From Dictyobacter formicarum (GTDB lineage: Bacteria > Chloroflexota > Ktedonobacteria > Ktedonobacterales > Ktedonobacteraceae), in NCBI RefSeq assembly GCF_016587435.1, contig NZ_BNJJ01000007.1:124001-188000 (forward strand): a stretch of DNA of 64,000 nucleotides. The letters run 5' to 3'. A program made the translations under genes and the position numbers. How positions within the stretch are numbered: the stretch's first letter is position 1; the number at the start of each line of letters is the position of its first letter. The notes below the pieces were generated by a model. The model was given only the letters and a program-made list of their open reading frames with translations, searched no databases and was not told where the DNA came from. Below are positions 1 through 8,672 of this stretch, one piece after another.

Positions 1-276
1 GGTCGCGATGACCACCGCGTTTCTTCTGCCCGCCAGCGCTTGTCCCAGGATACGTTCACTATGGCCGCACCCATAGACATCAGCGGTATCAAAAAAGGTG
101 ATGCCTAGTTCAAGCGCACGTTGAATAGCATGCATCGACTCCGCATCATCCACATTACCCCAGCCCGCCGGCCTCCCATCAATCGTAAACTCACCTCCGA
201 TGGCCCAACATCCCAGACCCAGTGCACTGACTGATAATTTACTTTTGCCCAATGTACGTTTTAGTGTCTGCGTCAT
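1..276 (-). CDS. Aldo/keto reductase, N-terminal part (cut by window edge)
   Basis: Translating the minus strand from the ATG at 274-276 gives 92 residues of an aldo/keto reductase and runs off the left edge without a stop. Seen: an N-terminal LGLGCWAIGG strand typical of the (beta/alpha)8 barrel, then FFDTADVYGCGHSERILG. In this family that segment carries the catalytic Asp and Tyr; the Lys and His of the tetrad lie further on. Such enzymes reduce carbonyls with NADPH in the cytoplasm; the substrate cannot be told. Only the first third is present, so it cannot be judged intact. Confidence 0.85.
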   Translation of the reverse strand, partial: MTQTLKRTLGKSKLSVSALGLGCWAIGGEFTIDGRPAGWGNVDDAESMHAIQRALELGITFFDTADVYGCGHSERILGQALAGRRNAVVIAT

Positions 277-397
277 TCTCTTCTTCCTTTTTTAGCTTGC
301 CTGCTCTCGCTTCTCTTCAGGCGTGCTCTTATCTTACCTGCCTTTCTGTCCGCGCACATCCTGCTAAAGTAGAATATCCTGGTCGTATTGCTCGCAC

Positions 398-450
398 AGC
401 ACAGAGGAGGGGCTACCACGCGATTGCGGTAGCCTCTCCTCTGTGTTTTT
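398..450 (+). terminator. Strong hairpin with T-tract between the AKR and the phosphotransferase
   Basis: ACAGAGGAGGGGCTACC and GGTAGCCTCTCCTCTGT form a stem of about 17 bp with one mismatch and a loop of about 10 nt. It is followed on the plus strand by TTTTT. The T-tract points to plus-strand termination although both flanking genes are on the minus strand. It probably still insulates the phosphotransferase from the reductase. Confidence 0.5.
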
Positions 451-546
451 CGTGTCAAACTTACCCAACAACATGCCCTATCGTTAATCTTTAGAATCGG
501 ATTAATTCGAGAGATGACCCAGCAGCATACTTATGGGTCAGCGTAG

Positions 547-1542
547 CTAGCCAAAAATTTCTTGATAAAAGGCATCTCTGCCTAGATTATTCAGGGCGTC
601 GATTTTTCTTTTCTCGAAAAAATCGCTGACGTTGCCGCGCTCAAAATACCAGACGCAATCGAACATGATACTCAATTTGAAGACATCGAACAGGTACTGT
701 TTTTCGTCGGGACTCAACGGTCGATAGCTGTTATATTCCAGGACGGTTTCCCTGGCCGCGCTGAAATCAAAAATATTGTCACCCGGCTTGAAATCAGACC
801 AGCTATCCCAATCAAAGGCAGGGATAAAAGGATTGATCAACGTGGCAAGGTCATAGGTAAGAAAAGTGTAGTTGGCATCGTCAAAGTCGATCAGGGCGGC
901 AAAGTTGCCGTCCTTGAAGAGAATGTTCGAGAAGTGGAAATCACAGTGGCAGATGCCCCTGGGCAGCGATGCCGGCAACTGAAGTTGCGACAATGTATGC
1001 TCAAACCACGCCAGTTTCTCTCGCGCATTGGTGGTGTCAATCCTTTGCGCCGCCTGTCGGGCTAATTTGCGGCCACAATCAATATCATAGTTCCAGCGAT
1101 CATCTTTGTTGACAGGCTGGTAATCCCTGGTGATATTCTGTAATTGAGCAACCTCTTGAATGAATTGCCTTTTCTGCATCTCATCTGGATATTCGAGATG
1201 CTGCCCCTCAATAAATTCAAAGATAATATATGGCTTCTCGCGATAGATACCGACCGCTTCCCCCTGCCTATTCAGCAATAAAGCGGGACAGGGATATTGT
1301 TGGCCCTTCAAGTATTGAATGAGATGGCTCTCGAATAAAACGGAGCCGATGGAACGATTTTCATAATACCTGAACACAAACCTACCTTGCGTTGTCTGCA
1401 GAAAGAAATTTGTTTGTACGCTTCCATGCGAGATAGGTGTGAAGCCCTGATATTCTCCTAAATTATAATATGAGAGTATTTCTCTAAATTCTTGTGCTGA
1501 AAAAGTTGTTTTTACTGCCATAGCAGCCATTTTACCAGACAT
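547..1542 (-). CDS. Phosphotransferase of the APH / homoserine-kinase-II fold
   Basis: A 331-residue protein with the aminoglycoside phosphotransferase fold, which moves the ATP gamma-phosphate to a small-molecule hydroxyl. Seen: the Brenner-type catalytic loop ICHCDFHFSNILF (HxDxxxxN) near residue 200 and the metal-binding ALIDFDDA about 18 residues later. The N-terminal lobe reads FVFRYYEN, as in ThrB2-like kinases. The true substrate (homoserine, aminoglycoside, choline or other) is not determined. There are several in-frame ATGs (residues 1, 5, 8) and none has a convincing ribosome binding site, so the start is uncertain by a few codons. It stands alone, with hairpins on both sides. Confidence 0.8.
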   Translation of the reverse strand: MSGKMAAMAVKTTFSAQEFREILSYYNLGEYQGFTPISHGSVQTNFFLQTTQGRFVFRYYENRSIGSVLFESHLIQYLKGQQYPCPALLLNRQGEAVGIYREKPYIIFEFIEGQHLEYPDEMQKRQFIQEVAQLQNITRDYQPVNKDDRWNYDIDCGRKLARQAAQRIDTTNAREKLAWFEHTLSQLQLPASLPRGICHCDFHFSNILFKDGNFAALIDFDDANYTFLTYDLATLINPFIPAFDWDSWSDFKPGDNIFDFSAARETVLEYNSYRPLSPDEKQYLFDVFKLSIMFDCVWYFERGNVSDFFEKRKIDALNNLGRDAFYQEIFG

Positions 1543-2211
1543 AGGAGAGAGCGCAAGAGATTTTTCGTTATTTCATCTCATCTATAAATTATTCAATGCG
1601 GAAGTAGTATCGATGATATGGCAAAAGAAGTAGATGCACAAATAACATAAAGGAGGGTCGCACCGACCCCCCTTTATTGTTTCCCCAGAGTGAAGGATCC
1701 CTAAAGAACGAAAGGATCCGCCGGACTCCGTGTTTACGGATGCCATCAATAAAACGTTCCCCCCGAAACGTTTCACCGAGCATACAGGCTGTTCGCTAGA
1801 ATGCCCTCACAGCAAGACTGCCGGCCAGCAGACTTGACTGCAGATGCTCTATGGCTGAGAAGACAAGATCTGTGCCTATGCACCAAACAAGCAGATCTGT
1901 CCACATGCCCTGGTTCTAAGCGAAACAAGCACGGTACCATGCCCACGCTACACGCGAACTATGAGCCCCTCCAGACCGCATTCCCGGTAGCGCTTTTCCC
2001 CATACATGATGGTACAAGAGATCAAATAAGATGTAGTTGACAATATGTTGAGATGCTGTAGAGATTTTTTTATTCCAATGATTATGAGGTTGAGAAAAAC
2101 ACATGCTGCTAATTCAGGGATGAAAACGGTAGTCCCGGTGATAGCTATATATCGCCGCCAGACCTATCTCAGCCGCGCGGTCCGCCTCCTGGTGGAGATG
2201 TTGACCTATCA
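1543..2211. other. Gene-free stretch downstream of ecfT
   Basis: About 670 bases with no convincing gene. It holds short inverted repeats: an AAAGGAGGGTCG / CGACCCCCCTTT hairpin at 1649-1675, a GGATCC pair at 1697-1718, and AAACGTT motifs around 1752-1773. Small open frames on both strands show no ribosome binding site or recognisable family. It could be a decayed insertion-element end or an untranslated RNA region, but nothing in it proves either. Confidence 0.4.
1649..1678. terminator. GC-rich hairpin, possible terminator
   Basis: AAAGGAGGGTCG pairs with CGACCCCCCTTT around a 3-nt loop (one mismatch), and TTTATTG follows on the plus strand. A possible rho-independent terminator, but no gene ends directly at it. 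Confidence 0.35.
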
Positions 2212-2252
2212 GGGGAGAGAACGATAAATATTAACGATGCTCTCCCCCTTTA
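2212..2252. terminator. Hairpin just after the ecfT stop
   Basis: GGGGAGAG and CTCTCCCC form an 8-bp stem closing an A/T-rich interior. It lies 4-40 nt beyond the ecfT stop codon. On the plus strand CCTTTATT follows; on the minus strand there is no clear T-run. Likely marks the end of the ecfT transcript. Confidence 0.45.
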
Positions 2253-2255
2253 TTG

Positions 2256-3287
2256 CTAGAGGAAAAGAGGAATGGTGGTGACGAGGATGACAAGGCTGAG
2301 CGCCAGGTAATCCAGGCGGCTGAGAGGCTGTTCGTACAGCAGGGTGCGTGGTCCATCGCTCTGATAGCCCCGGGCATCCAGGGCGGTGGCCAGTTCAGAG
2401 GCGCGGCGCAAAACACCCTGCACCAGCGGCACAAAGAACATGGCGAGGCTCTGAAAGCGTTCGCGCGCAGTTCCATGGGTGATATCAGCTCCCCGCGCGA
2501 CCTGGGCCTTCATGAGCTGATCAGCTTCTTCGAGCAAGGTGGGAATGAAACGCAAGGATAGCAGGAGCATGAGAGCGAAATCATCAACGGGTAATTTCAG
2601 GCGACGTAGTGGAGAGAGCAGCAGGGTCAGGCCCTCAATTAACGCCACGGGACGTGTCGTCATGGTCAGCAGGGTAGATGAGATAAAGAGCACGCAGAAG
2701 GCTACAAAGGTGACGATCGTTAGCCAGGCTCCCTGTTGGGTAATAATAAGCGGTCCAACCGACATGGGACGGCTGGCGGCAAAACCATTGGTCAGCCAGA
2801 AAAACAGCAAGGAACCGAGCACGGCCAGTAGCGCCAGCCTACGGATGAAGCGCAGCCAGAAATGGCGCTGACACCAGCCACGCAATGGTGGCAGCAAGGT
2901 CAGCACAAAGAACGCCAGCACAACAGTACCCAGCCACAGTACGTCCTGACTCAGGCTAGCATAGCTGGGCCGCCATGGTCCCAGGCTCCAGATCACCGGA
3001 CTATCGCTAGACGCGCCAAAAATCGAGATGAACAGGCTCGAAAAAACGATCAGCACCAGAAACCAGAGGCGTTTCCCGAAGTCCCGCAGCGCAATGCCAG
3101 AGGCAAGCAAACCAACAAACATCAGCCCAAGCGCCACAATATAAGAAATAAAATGCCATTGTCGATGGTTCGCAATCAGCAACGTCCCAATCAACCAGAA
3201 AATCATCAGCAGCTTGGTACGTGCTTGCAATCGATGGATGACACTAGTGCCAGGATAAAAGATACCCAGAGAAATTTTTTCCAACAT
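2256..3287 (-). CDS. ecfT: Energy-coupling factor transporter transmembrane protein EcfT
   Basis: A 343-residue polytopic membrane protein. It is the transmembrane coupling subunit that links an S component to the paired EcfA ATPases. Seen: an N-terminal start resembling the family (YPGTSVIHRLQARTKLLM), many hydrophobic helices, and the two Ala-Arg-Gly coupling motifs near the C-terminus (VARGAD and DARGYQ). It is about 75 residues longer than usual (near 265), with an extra loop and probably an extra helix in the middle. It is not in the ecfA operon, which lies 2.6 kb away on the same strand. Expressed alone from the region near 3300-3480. Confidence 0.85.
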   Translation of the reverse strand: MLEKISLGIFYPGTSVIHRLQARTKLLMIFWLIGTLLIANHRQWHFISYIVALGLMFVGLLASGIALRDFGKRLWFLVLIVFSSLFISIFGASSDSPVIWSLGPWRPSYASLSQDVLWLGTVVLAFFVLTLLPPLRGWCQRHFWLRFIRRLALLAVLGSLLFFWLTNGFAASRPMSVGPLIITQQGAWLTIVTFVAFCVLFISSTLLTMTTRPVALIEGLTLLLSPLRRLKLPVDDFALMLLLSLRFIPTLLEEADQLMKAQVARGADITHGTARERFQSLAMFFVPLVQGVLRRASELATALDARGYQSDGPRTLLYEQPLSRLDYLALSLVILVTTIPLFL

Positions 3288-3481
3288 AGCTGTATCGCGT
3301 ATCCTTGTATATGTTCATTATCAGCCAGTATATCATTTCAAGCCAGCACACAAAACCAAAATGATCGGTGCTGTGTGCAAACTTGCCGCTTTTGATGTTT
3401 ATCACTATCGATTTTTGCTTTTAGAACGTATACTGTATAGAGGTGCGCTAGATATCTTGAGATAGAGGAGGAGCTTTTGCT

Positions 3482-3811
3482 ATGGCAGAAACACAGTCGC
3501 AACGGGTAAAGCGCATTAGTCAACATCTGGATGAAGCCAGAACAAGCCTGGAACAAGATCTGGCTGCGAGCAACGATGTTACGTTGAAGCGAATCGAGGT
3601 TGACGCGGCAACCGTCGTTACACTGTCGCTGGTCTCCGAACTGCTACCAGAACAGATACAAAAACAAGTGACAGAATTTATCTCGCTACATGAACAGGTC
3701 TGGAACACGGACGCGCCAGTGGTAGTCGGCCATACGCCACGCAAACCACTGGGCGAGCGTCTCTTTCATCGCTTCGCTTTTTTTTCGGCACACGCCGCTA
3801 AACAAGGATGA
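3482..3811 (+). CDS. Small conserved-looking protein of unknown function
   Basis: A 109-residue soluble protein with an excellent ribosome binding site (GAGGAGG about 9 nt before the ATG), so it is very likely real. The first half is helical and charged, with alternating leucines suggesting a coiled coil (residues 5-35). No catalytic motif or membrane segment is visible, and I do not recognise the family. It is the only plus-strand gene among minus-strand neighbours and converges with the HAD phosphatase, 46 nt away. Confidence 0.7.
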   Translation: MAETQSQRVKRISQHLDEARTSLEQDLAASNDVTLKRIEVDAATVVTLSLVSELLPEQIQKQVTEFISLHEQVWNTDAPVVVGHTPRKPLGERLFHRFAFFSAHAAKQG

Positions 3812-3857
3812 TGCAATCGCGTCCTGCGCAGTCATCACAGCAAAGGCGGCGGCATTG

Positions 3858-4637
3858 TCAGGCTTGGTGTTGAAGCCATGATGGAAGATCCGCCAGCGAT
3901 GGCAGGATCGCCTCTGGCTGAACATGTGCCAGCAAGGGGGAATCAGCCCGGTGCTTGCCGGTACAGACCAGCACCCCACGTAGACCTGCCTTCTGAGCCC
4001 CTCCAACGTCGTTCTCAATATCATCACCGACCATAACGGTCTCGTCGGCCTCGCAACCAATGGCACGCAATGCCTGCTCAAAAAAGTCCGCCGTGGGCTT
4101 GCCAAGCACAACCGCCTCTTTCCCACTGGCAATCTCCAGCGCTCTCACAAACGGCCCACTATCCAATTGCAGGCCATGCTGTGTTTTCCAGTACATATTC
4201 TTATGCAAGGCCAGCAAGGGGGCCCCAGCCATCAAGCAACGAAAGGCCTCATTCATCGCCTCGTACGTCAAAAGCTCTTCCGCGCCACCAATTACCACCA
4301 CCTCAGCGTCGTGCTCCACCAGTTCAATGCCCGTGAAGTCCACCGCTGTATCTCCCTTGGTTAACAACCAGCAACGCTTACCCGGAAAATGCTGCCGAAT
4401 ATACTGAGCCGCCGCCACCGGAGCCGTAACCATCCGCTGCTCAGACACCGGCAGGCCAATCTGTTGCAGACGGCGAGCCAGGGCGGCCCGCGCCATCGTC
4501 GTCGTATTGCTAACAAAACAGGTCGCATAGCCCTGCTGCTCCAACCAGGTCAGGGCCTCGGCAGCCCCTGGCAACGGCTGCATGCTCACATGCAACACAC
4601 CATCGATATCCAGCAAAACACCACGTATCGGCCGCAT
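3858..4637 (-). CDS. HAD-superfamily IIA phosphatase (NagD / phospholysine-phosphohistidine type)
   Basis: A 259-residue cytoplasmic phosphatase. Seen: motif I LLDIDGVL with the nucleophile Asp10 and Asp12, motif II FVSNTTTM (SNT), and the late motif VMVGDDIENDVGGAQKAG carrying the Mg-binding aspartates. The C2-type cap between motifs II and III matches NagD-like enzymes, which act on sugar phosphates, nucleotides or phospholysine/pyrophosphate. I chose the ATG at 4637 over one 33 nt upstream because GAAAGGACG precedes it correctly. It follows the deformylase by 39 nt and is probably cotranscribed with it. Confidence 0.85.
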   Translation of the reverse strand: MRPIRGVLLDIDGVLHVSMQPLPGAAEALTWLEQQGYATCFVSNTTTMARAALARRLQQIGLPVSEQRMVTAPVAAAQYIRQHFPGKRCWLLTKGDTAVDFTGIELVEHDAEVVVIGGAEELLTYEAMNEAFRCLMAGAPLLALHKNMYWKTQHGLQLDSGPFVRALEIASGKEAVVLGKPTADFFEQALRAIGCEADETVMVGDDIENDVGGAQKAGLRGVLVCTGKHRADSPLLAHVQPEAILPSLADLPSWLQHQA

Positions 4638-4676
4638 ACATCGTCCTTTCGATTGAAGCTTGCCAAACATTAGCTA

Positions 4677-5195
4677 TCAGCGCGTACCAGCCGCTTCTTC
4701 AGCCTCATCAGAGCTCACCTGGCGCAGATCCTCCGGTCGCTCCAGCAGATCCAGATACAGAATACCATCTAGATGATCAATCTCATGCTGCAAAGCCCAG
4801 GCGAAGTAGCCCTGAGCGTCAATACGCATGGGCTTGCCTCGCACATCCTGACCCTTGACCACCACGCGAGCCGCGCGCCGCACATTGACGCCATAGTAGC
4901 CAGGGATGCTCAAACAGCCATCCAGGCCGACTTGCTCACCTTCAGCTTTAATAATCTCAGGATTTGCCATGGCCACTTTATAGTGCTTATCGGTATCGGG
5001 ATCGTTCAACTCGACCACAAAGAAGCGGATCGATAGAGCAATCTGCGGAGCAGCCAATCCCGCACCATTGTTCGCATGCATCGTCTCAAACATATCCTGG
5101 GCCAGCTTTGGCAACGAAGCATCAAAACGATGGATCTTTTTGGCCTTCTGCCGCAGCAAAGGATTACCATAAAAAATCAGATCACGTACCGCCAT
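4677..5195 (-). CDS. def: Peptide deformylase
   Basis: A 172-residue metalloenzyme that removes the formyl group from the N-terminal methionine of new proteins. All three motifs are present: GAGLAAPQ (44-51), DGCLS (92-96, usually EGCLS, so Glu becomes Asp just before the metal-ligand Cys94), and QHEIDH (136-141) with the two metal His and the catalytic Glu138. GGAGGAG lies upstream of the ATG. It sits 24 nt after a small HTH regulator and before the HAD phosphatase in one minus-strand operon. Confidence 0.95.
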   Translation of the reverse strand: MAVRDLIFYGNPLLRQKAKKIHRFDASLPKLAQDMFETMHANNGAGLAAPQIALSIRFFVVELNDPDTDKHYKVAMANPEIIKAEGEQVGLDGCLSIPGYYGVNVRRAARVVVKGQDVRGKPMRIDAQGYFAWALQHEIDHLDGILYLDLLERPEDLRQVSSDEAEEAAGTR

Positions 5196-5219
5196 AGTGC
5201 ACTACTCCTCCACAAAAAC

Positions 5220-5513
5220 TCACATAAGCAAGGCCGCCGGGGCAGTATCCGCCCGGCTCGCCTCGACTTCTGGCTCCCAGGTCAATAAATCATCAATAGT
5301 TACGGGTAAAAAACGACTAAAATAGGAGAGAAGCCGATCAATTGTCGCGTAATCAATACGCTGGCTACGCCCGGTATGAAGCGCGACCAGCACACTTTGC
5401 GAGACGCCGCTTTCCTGGGCCAGGCGCCGCAGGCTAAGAGCAGCTTGCCCATGCTGCGCTCGTTCCAGATTTAGTTGAGCAAGCAAGATACGAAGACGGC
5501 ATGAGACGGTCAT
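5220..5513 (-). CDS. Small XRE-type helix-turn-helix regulator
   Basis: A 97-residue protein with a Cro/CI-like HTH in the middle (ALSLRRLAQESGVSQSVLVAL, about residues 24-44), followed by residues resembling the fourth and fifth helices of the fold and a short acidic tail. TAAGGAGAA precedes the ATG. It heads the def-HAD operon, so it may control its own transcript; an operator candidate (TTCGAATAATCGAA) lies about 225 nt upstream. No sensor domain is seen. Confidence 0.75.
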   Translation of the reverse strand: MTVSCRLRILLAQLNLERAQHGQAALSLRRLAQESGVSQSVLVALHTGRSQRIDYATIDRLLSYFSRFLPVTIDDLLTWEPEVEASRADTAPAALLM

Positions 5514-5895
5514 GAACTCTTTTTCTCCTTATTTAGGCCACACCATCGGTTGTGGCTTGCTTATTTTATAATTACTGCACTGGCATGTCAATGCAATTCT
5601 ATCACTTTCCACAACATTGCAATGGTATGCAACTCCATACATAGCCAGAACAATCGTTCATGGCCTGGTCTATATTAAGAGTACTTAGCGCCTGATTATA
5701 TACAGATATGTGTCATAATGTTGTATAATACAAATGTTCGAATAATCGAACGATGCTATTGCATGCTCACTAGCTGCAACCTCCGGTCGTTGGCTGACGT
5801 AGCCGGTGCGTTCCAGTTCGTTCGCACTGCTATGTGGCCTGCCACCGCAGGAAAGAACAGTGTACGAGCAGCAATCATTTTCAGGTCGACTGACT
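5514..5895. other. Intergenic region with a 14-bp palindrome
   Basis: Between the end of ecfA2 and the HTH-def operon. The part nearest the HTH gene is A/T-rich and should hold its promoter. The part near ecfA2 holds the palindrome at 5737-5750. No gene is supported. Confidence 0.5.
5737..5750. promoter_or_regulatory. Palindrome TTCGAATAATCGAA, possible operator
   Basis: TTCGA-ATAA-TCGAA is a dyad with 5-bp arms, extended by near-symmetric GTTCG/CGAAC around it. It lies in A/T-rich DNA upstream of the HTH-def operon, so it may bind that regulator or a LexA-like protein. Functional role is inferred only. Confidence 0.3.
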
Positions 5896-6804
5896 CTAGC
5901 GACGAGGTTGATCTGCCTCAGCTTCCGGGCAAACAACCTGGAAGCTGCTTTTCTGTCTGTGCGTCTGCAAAAAGTCGAAGGCCTCATCAACAGTGGATAT
6001 TTCGACAGGCAGCGCAATCCCCTGGCGGCGCAAATGGGCCAGCAGCTCATGGAGAGGAGGCACAGCCAGATCCCAGTCCCGTAGCTGCTCGCTGCGGGCA
6101 AACACCTGGCGCGGAGCTCCCTGCATGACCAGCCGACCATGATGGAGGACATACAGCCAGTTGGCCATGCTCGCTACCTCGGACATGTCGTGCGAAACCA
6201 GGACAATTGTCACTCCCTGCTCTATACGCACCTTCTGCAGATAGGAATAGAATTCCGCGCGTCCCTCGCCGTCGAGGCCCACCGTTGGCTCATCCAGAAT
6301 TAAGATACGCGGAGACATCGCCAGCACGCCTGCCAGGGCGACGCGTCGCCGCTGCCCACCACTCAGGGCAAACGGTGAACGGTGGCCATATTCTTCATGC
6401 GGCAAGCCCACGCTCTGCAAAGCCCCTTTCACGCGAGCGCGGATCTCGTGCCGTCCCAGCTTCATCCGCTGCGGGCCAAAAGCGACATCAGCATAGACCG
6501 TTTGTCCAAACAGCTGAGATTCGGGAAACTGAAATAGCATCCCCACGCGCTGCCGGAGCGCCCGCAGGTTTGTATGGCGATCTCCGACATCGACGCCATC
6601 TACGCGTACAGAGCCAGAGGAGGGACGTAACAGGCCATTAAAGTGTTGCACCAGCGTCGATTTCCCCGAGCCATTAAAGCCTATCAGCGCCACACAATCC
6701 CCACGCATAATCTCCAGGCTGACATCGTCCAGCGCCCTCTTCTCAACAGGGGCAGCCTTGTAGATATGGGTGAGGTGTTCAACCTGGATAATGGCATCAC
6801 GCAT
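5896..6804 (-). CDS. ecfA2: ECF transporter ATPase EcfA2
   Basis: A 302-residue ABC ATPase of the ECF pair. Seen: Walker A GFNGSGKST, Q-loop QFPESQLFGQTVYADVAFGP, signature LSGGQRRRVAL, Walker B ILILDEPTVGLD, and the switch His in VSHDMSEV. The Q-loop FPE sequence is typical of EcfA2. Start chosen at 6804, where GGGAG lies 8 nt upstream; this overlaps the ecfA1 stop by 8 nt and implies coupled translation. The C-terminal 60 residues (DEAFDFL...) are the usual EcfA extension. It should dimerise with EcfA1 to power uptake through EcfT. Confidence 0.92.
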   Translation of the reverse strand: MRDAIIQVEHLTHIYKAAPVEKRALDDVSLEIMRGDCVALIGFNGSGKSTLVQHFNGLLRPSSGSVRVDGVDVGDRHTNLRALRQRVGMLFQFPESQLFGQTVYADVAFGPQRMKLGRHEIRARVKGALQSVGLPHEEYGHRSPFALSGGQRRRVALAGVLAMSPRILILDEPTVGLDGEGRAEFYSYLQKVRIEQGVTIVLVSHDMSEVASMANWLYVLHHGRLVMQGAPRQVFARSEQLRDWDLAVPPLHELLAHLRRQGIALPVEISTVDEAFDFLQTHRQKSSFQVVCPEAEADQPRR

Positions 6805-7675
6805 TGGCAATCTCCCGTGCAATTTCTTCGTTCGTCACCGCCTCAGGTGCAAGGCAGAAGCCAGCCTGGCGCAAGCGCGCGACCAGCGACAGAGGATCAG
6901 GTATAATCAACTTAAGGGCACGCAACCGTTCCAGGTCCGCAAAGATCTGCCCCGGAGTTCCTTCATCAAGCACACGGCCCTGTTCCATCACCACAATCCG
7001 CTGGGCGTATACGGCCTCCTCCAAAAGGTGAGTCACCTGAACAATCGTCAGGCCCAGATCGCGATGAAGCGTGGCAAACAACCTGGCCAGTTCCTGCCGC
7101 GAAAAAGGATCCAGCATCGAAGTAGCTTCGTCGGCAATGATGCAATGCGGCTGTAGAGCCAGGATGCCAGCAATCGCCAGGCGCTGACGTTGTCCCCCGG
7201 ACAGTTGATGGGGAGGCAACTGCCGCAGATGAGCAATACCAACCGCTTCCAGGGCGGTAGATACCCGCGCGCGAATCTCGGAGGCGGAATATCCACGCAC
7301 AGTCAGTCCCCAGGCCACATCATCCTCCACCACCGTCGCGATCAACTGATTGTCTGGATGCTGAAAAATCATACCCACCCATTCACGAATCGTGCGTTGC
7401 TTGGACGTATCGCGAGTATCCATACCCGCAACCAGCACACGGCCATGATCCGGCACCAGGAGCGCGTTACAATGGCGCGCCAGCGTCGACTTGCCACTGC
7501 CATTGTGTCCCAGAATAACCACATACTCGCCCGCCTGGATCTGCAAATTGATCCCCTGTAAGGCGGGCTCGTGTTGCAACGCCTGCTCACCGCTCCCCTT
7601 GGGCCGCTGGACAGGATAGGTATATGTCACCTGCTGGACATCAATCAAAGGGGAAGTGCTCATGCTTTGCTCCAT
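6797..7675 (-). CDS. ecfA1: ECF transporter ATPase EcfA1
   Basis: A 292-residue ABC ATPase. Seen: Walker A GHNGSGKST, Q-loop FQHPDNQLIATVVEDDVAWG, signature LSGGQRQRLAIAG, Walker B CIIADEATSMLD and switch His in VTHLLEEA. Asp-Asn in the Q-loop and ADEATSMLD are typical for EcfA1. The first 16 nt overlap the end of the upstream membrane gene and the last 8 nt overlap ecfA2, so the three genes form one tightly coupled operon. An extra loop (residues 22-37, PVQRPKGSGEQALQHE) is inserted before the P-loop strand. Confidence 0.92.
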   Translation of the reverse strand: MEQSMSTSPLIDVQQVTYTYPVQRPKGSGEQALQHEPALQGINLQIQAGEYVVILGHNGSGKSTLARHCNALLVPDHGRVLVAGMDTRDTSKQRTIREWVGMIFQHPDNQLIATVVEDDVAWGLTVRGYSASEIRARVSTALEAVGIAHLRQLPPHQLSGGQRQRLAIAGILALQPHCIIADEATSMLDPFSRQELARLFATLHRDLGLTIVQVTHLLEEAVYAQRIVVMEQGRVLDEGTPGQIFADLERLRALKLIIPDPLSLVARLRQAGFCLAPEAVTNEEIAREIANA

Positions 7676-8412
7676 CGTCGTCCCCGTGCCTTTCTTTTTA
7701 AGATAAATGTTATCACGCGGCGGCGCGAACGATGAACCCAGCGACCAACCTTGCCCTCCAGCAAAGGACGTATATCATAACCAAGCAGGCGCACAAACGA
7801 ATTAGCCACGGCATAGATGATCAAGAGCGCCGGAATAAAGAAGCAGAACAAAACAACATAGAAAGTTATCATCCAATGAGCAAAACCCCATTGGGCGACC
7901 GCCACCACCAGAGGATAGAGATGCTGCTGCCAGAACGCACCCAGCCATAAGCGTTGAGCTACCAGCGCCATAATGGGCAGGATTGTCTGATAGGCGCGGT
8001 GCATACTGCGCACATACGTATCGAACGGCACGCCTGTCAGCCAGGCCACGCCAATAATAAGCACGAATAAGTAGAGCGACCCACACAGCGCCCCCAGCAA
8101 CACAATCAGTAGATGTGGCAAGCGATACTTCATCGTCAGGCCCAGGAAAAGGCCCGCCAATCCTTCAGTTACCAACGAGGTAGCACCATGAGGACCAATC
8201 AGGATACAGAGTAAACAAATGGCCACCATAATCCCCATTACCGCGACATACAGACCCCGTCGCAGCACGAGCACCGTGAAAACCACAAAATTCAGAAACA
8301 CAAAAAAGCCCGCACCAACTGGTAAAAAGGCCACCATAAATTGAAAAGCCACAGCAATATCAGCGAGCAGCGCGCCTTCTGCGATCTCGATCGCACGTAA
8401 ATTCCTAAACAT
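7660..8412 (-). CDS. Polytopic membrane protein, candidate S component (DUF2232-like)
   Basis: A 250-residue protein with about six to eight hydrophobic segments and a basic C-terminal tail (RSRRRVITFILKRKARGRR). Its N-terminal half resembles the YybS/DUF2232 group of predicted membrane proteins. Because it overlaps ecfA1 by 16 nt and heads the operon, it is the best candidate for the substrate-binding S component. The vitamin or metal it carries cannot be read from the sequence, and no riboswitch of a known class was seen upstream. Confidence 0.65.
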   Translation of the reverse strand: MFRNLRAIEIAEGALLADIAVAFQFMVAFLPVGAGFFVFLNFVVFTVLVLRRGLYVAVMGIMVAICLLCILIGPHGATSLVTEGLAGLFLGLTMKYRLPHLLIVLLGALCGSLYLFVLIIGVAWLTGVPFDTYVRSMHRAYQTILPIMALVAQRLWLGAFWQQHLYPLVVAVAQWGFAHWMITFYVVLFCFFIPALLIIYAVANSFVRLLGYDIRPLLEGKVGRWVHRSRRRVITFILKRKARGRRWSKA

Positions 8413-8460
8413 TCAACCTCTTCGCTGCACCTACATTTACACAATTAACATTAATATTAT

Positions 8461-8489
8461 TCTATACGGCCCGACGATAATAAAAACAA
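8461..8489 (-). promoter_or_regulatory. Promoter candidate for the ECF operon
   Basis: On the minus strand TTGTTT (8484-8489), 17-nt spacer, TATAGA (8461-8466). It lies 49 nt upstream of the membrane-protein ATG. The match to sigma-70 consensus is moderate. Confidence 0.4.
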
Positions 8490-8672
8490 CCGGGAAAGCT
8501 AATCAGCACATTCTTCACTATCCAATACCTTATTTTACAGCGTGGAGTCCATTCAGGCACGCACTCACGTACCACCCCAGGCGCACTCATAACCACAGCC
8601 AGTGGCAACCGTACCCAAAGGCCGCTCATCAACACCAATACAAAGATCTCATAGCTGCATACAGGCCGCCAC

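Noticed and set aside
8413..8672. Riboswitch before the ECF operon
   Set aside because: I looked for TPP, FMN, cobalamin and preQ1 core motifs in the minus-strand leader and found none.
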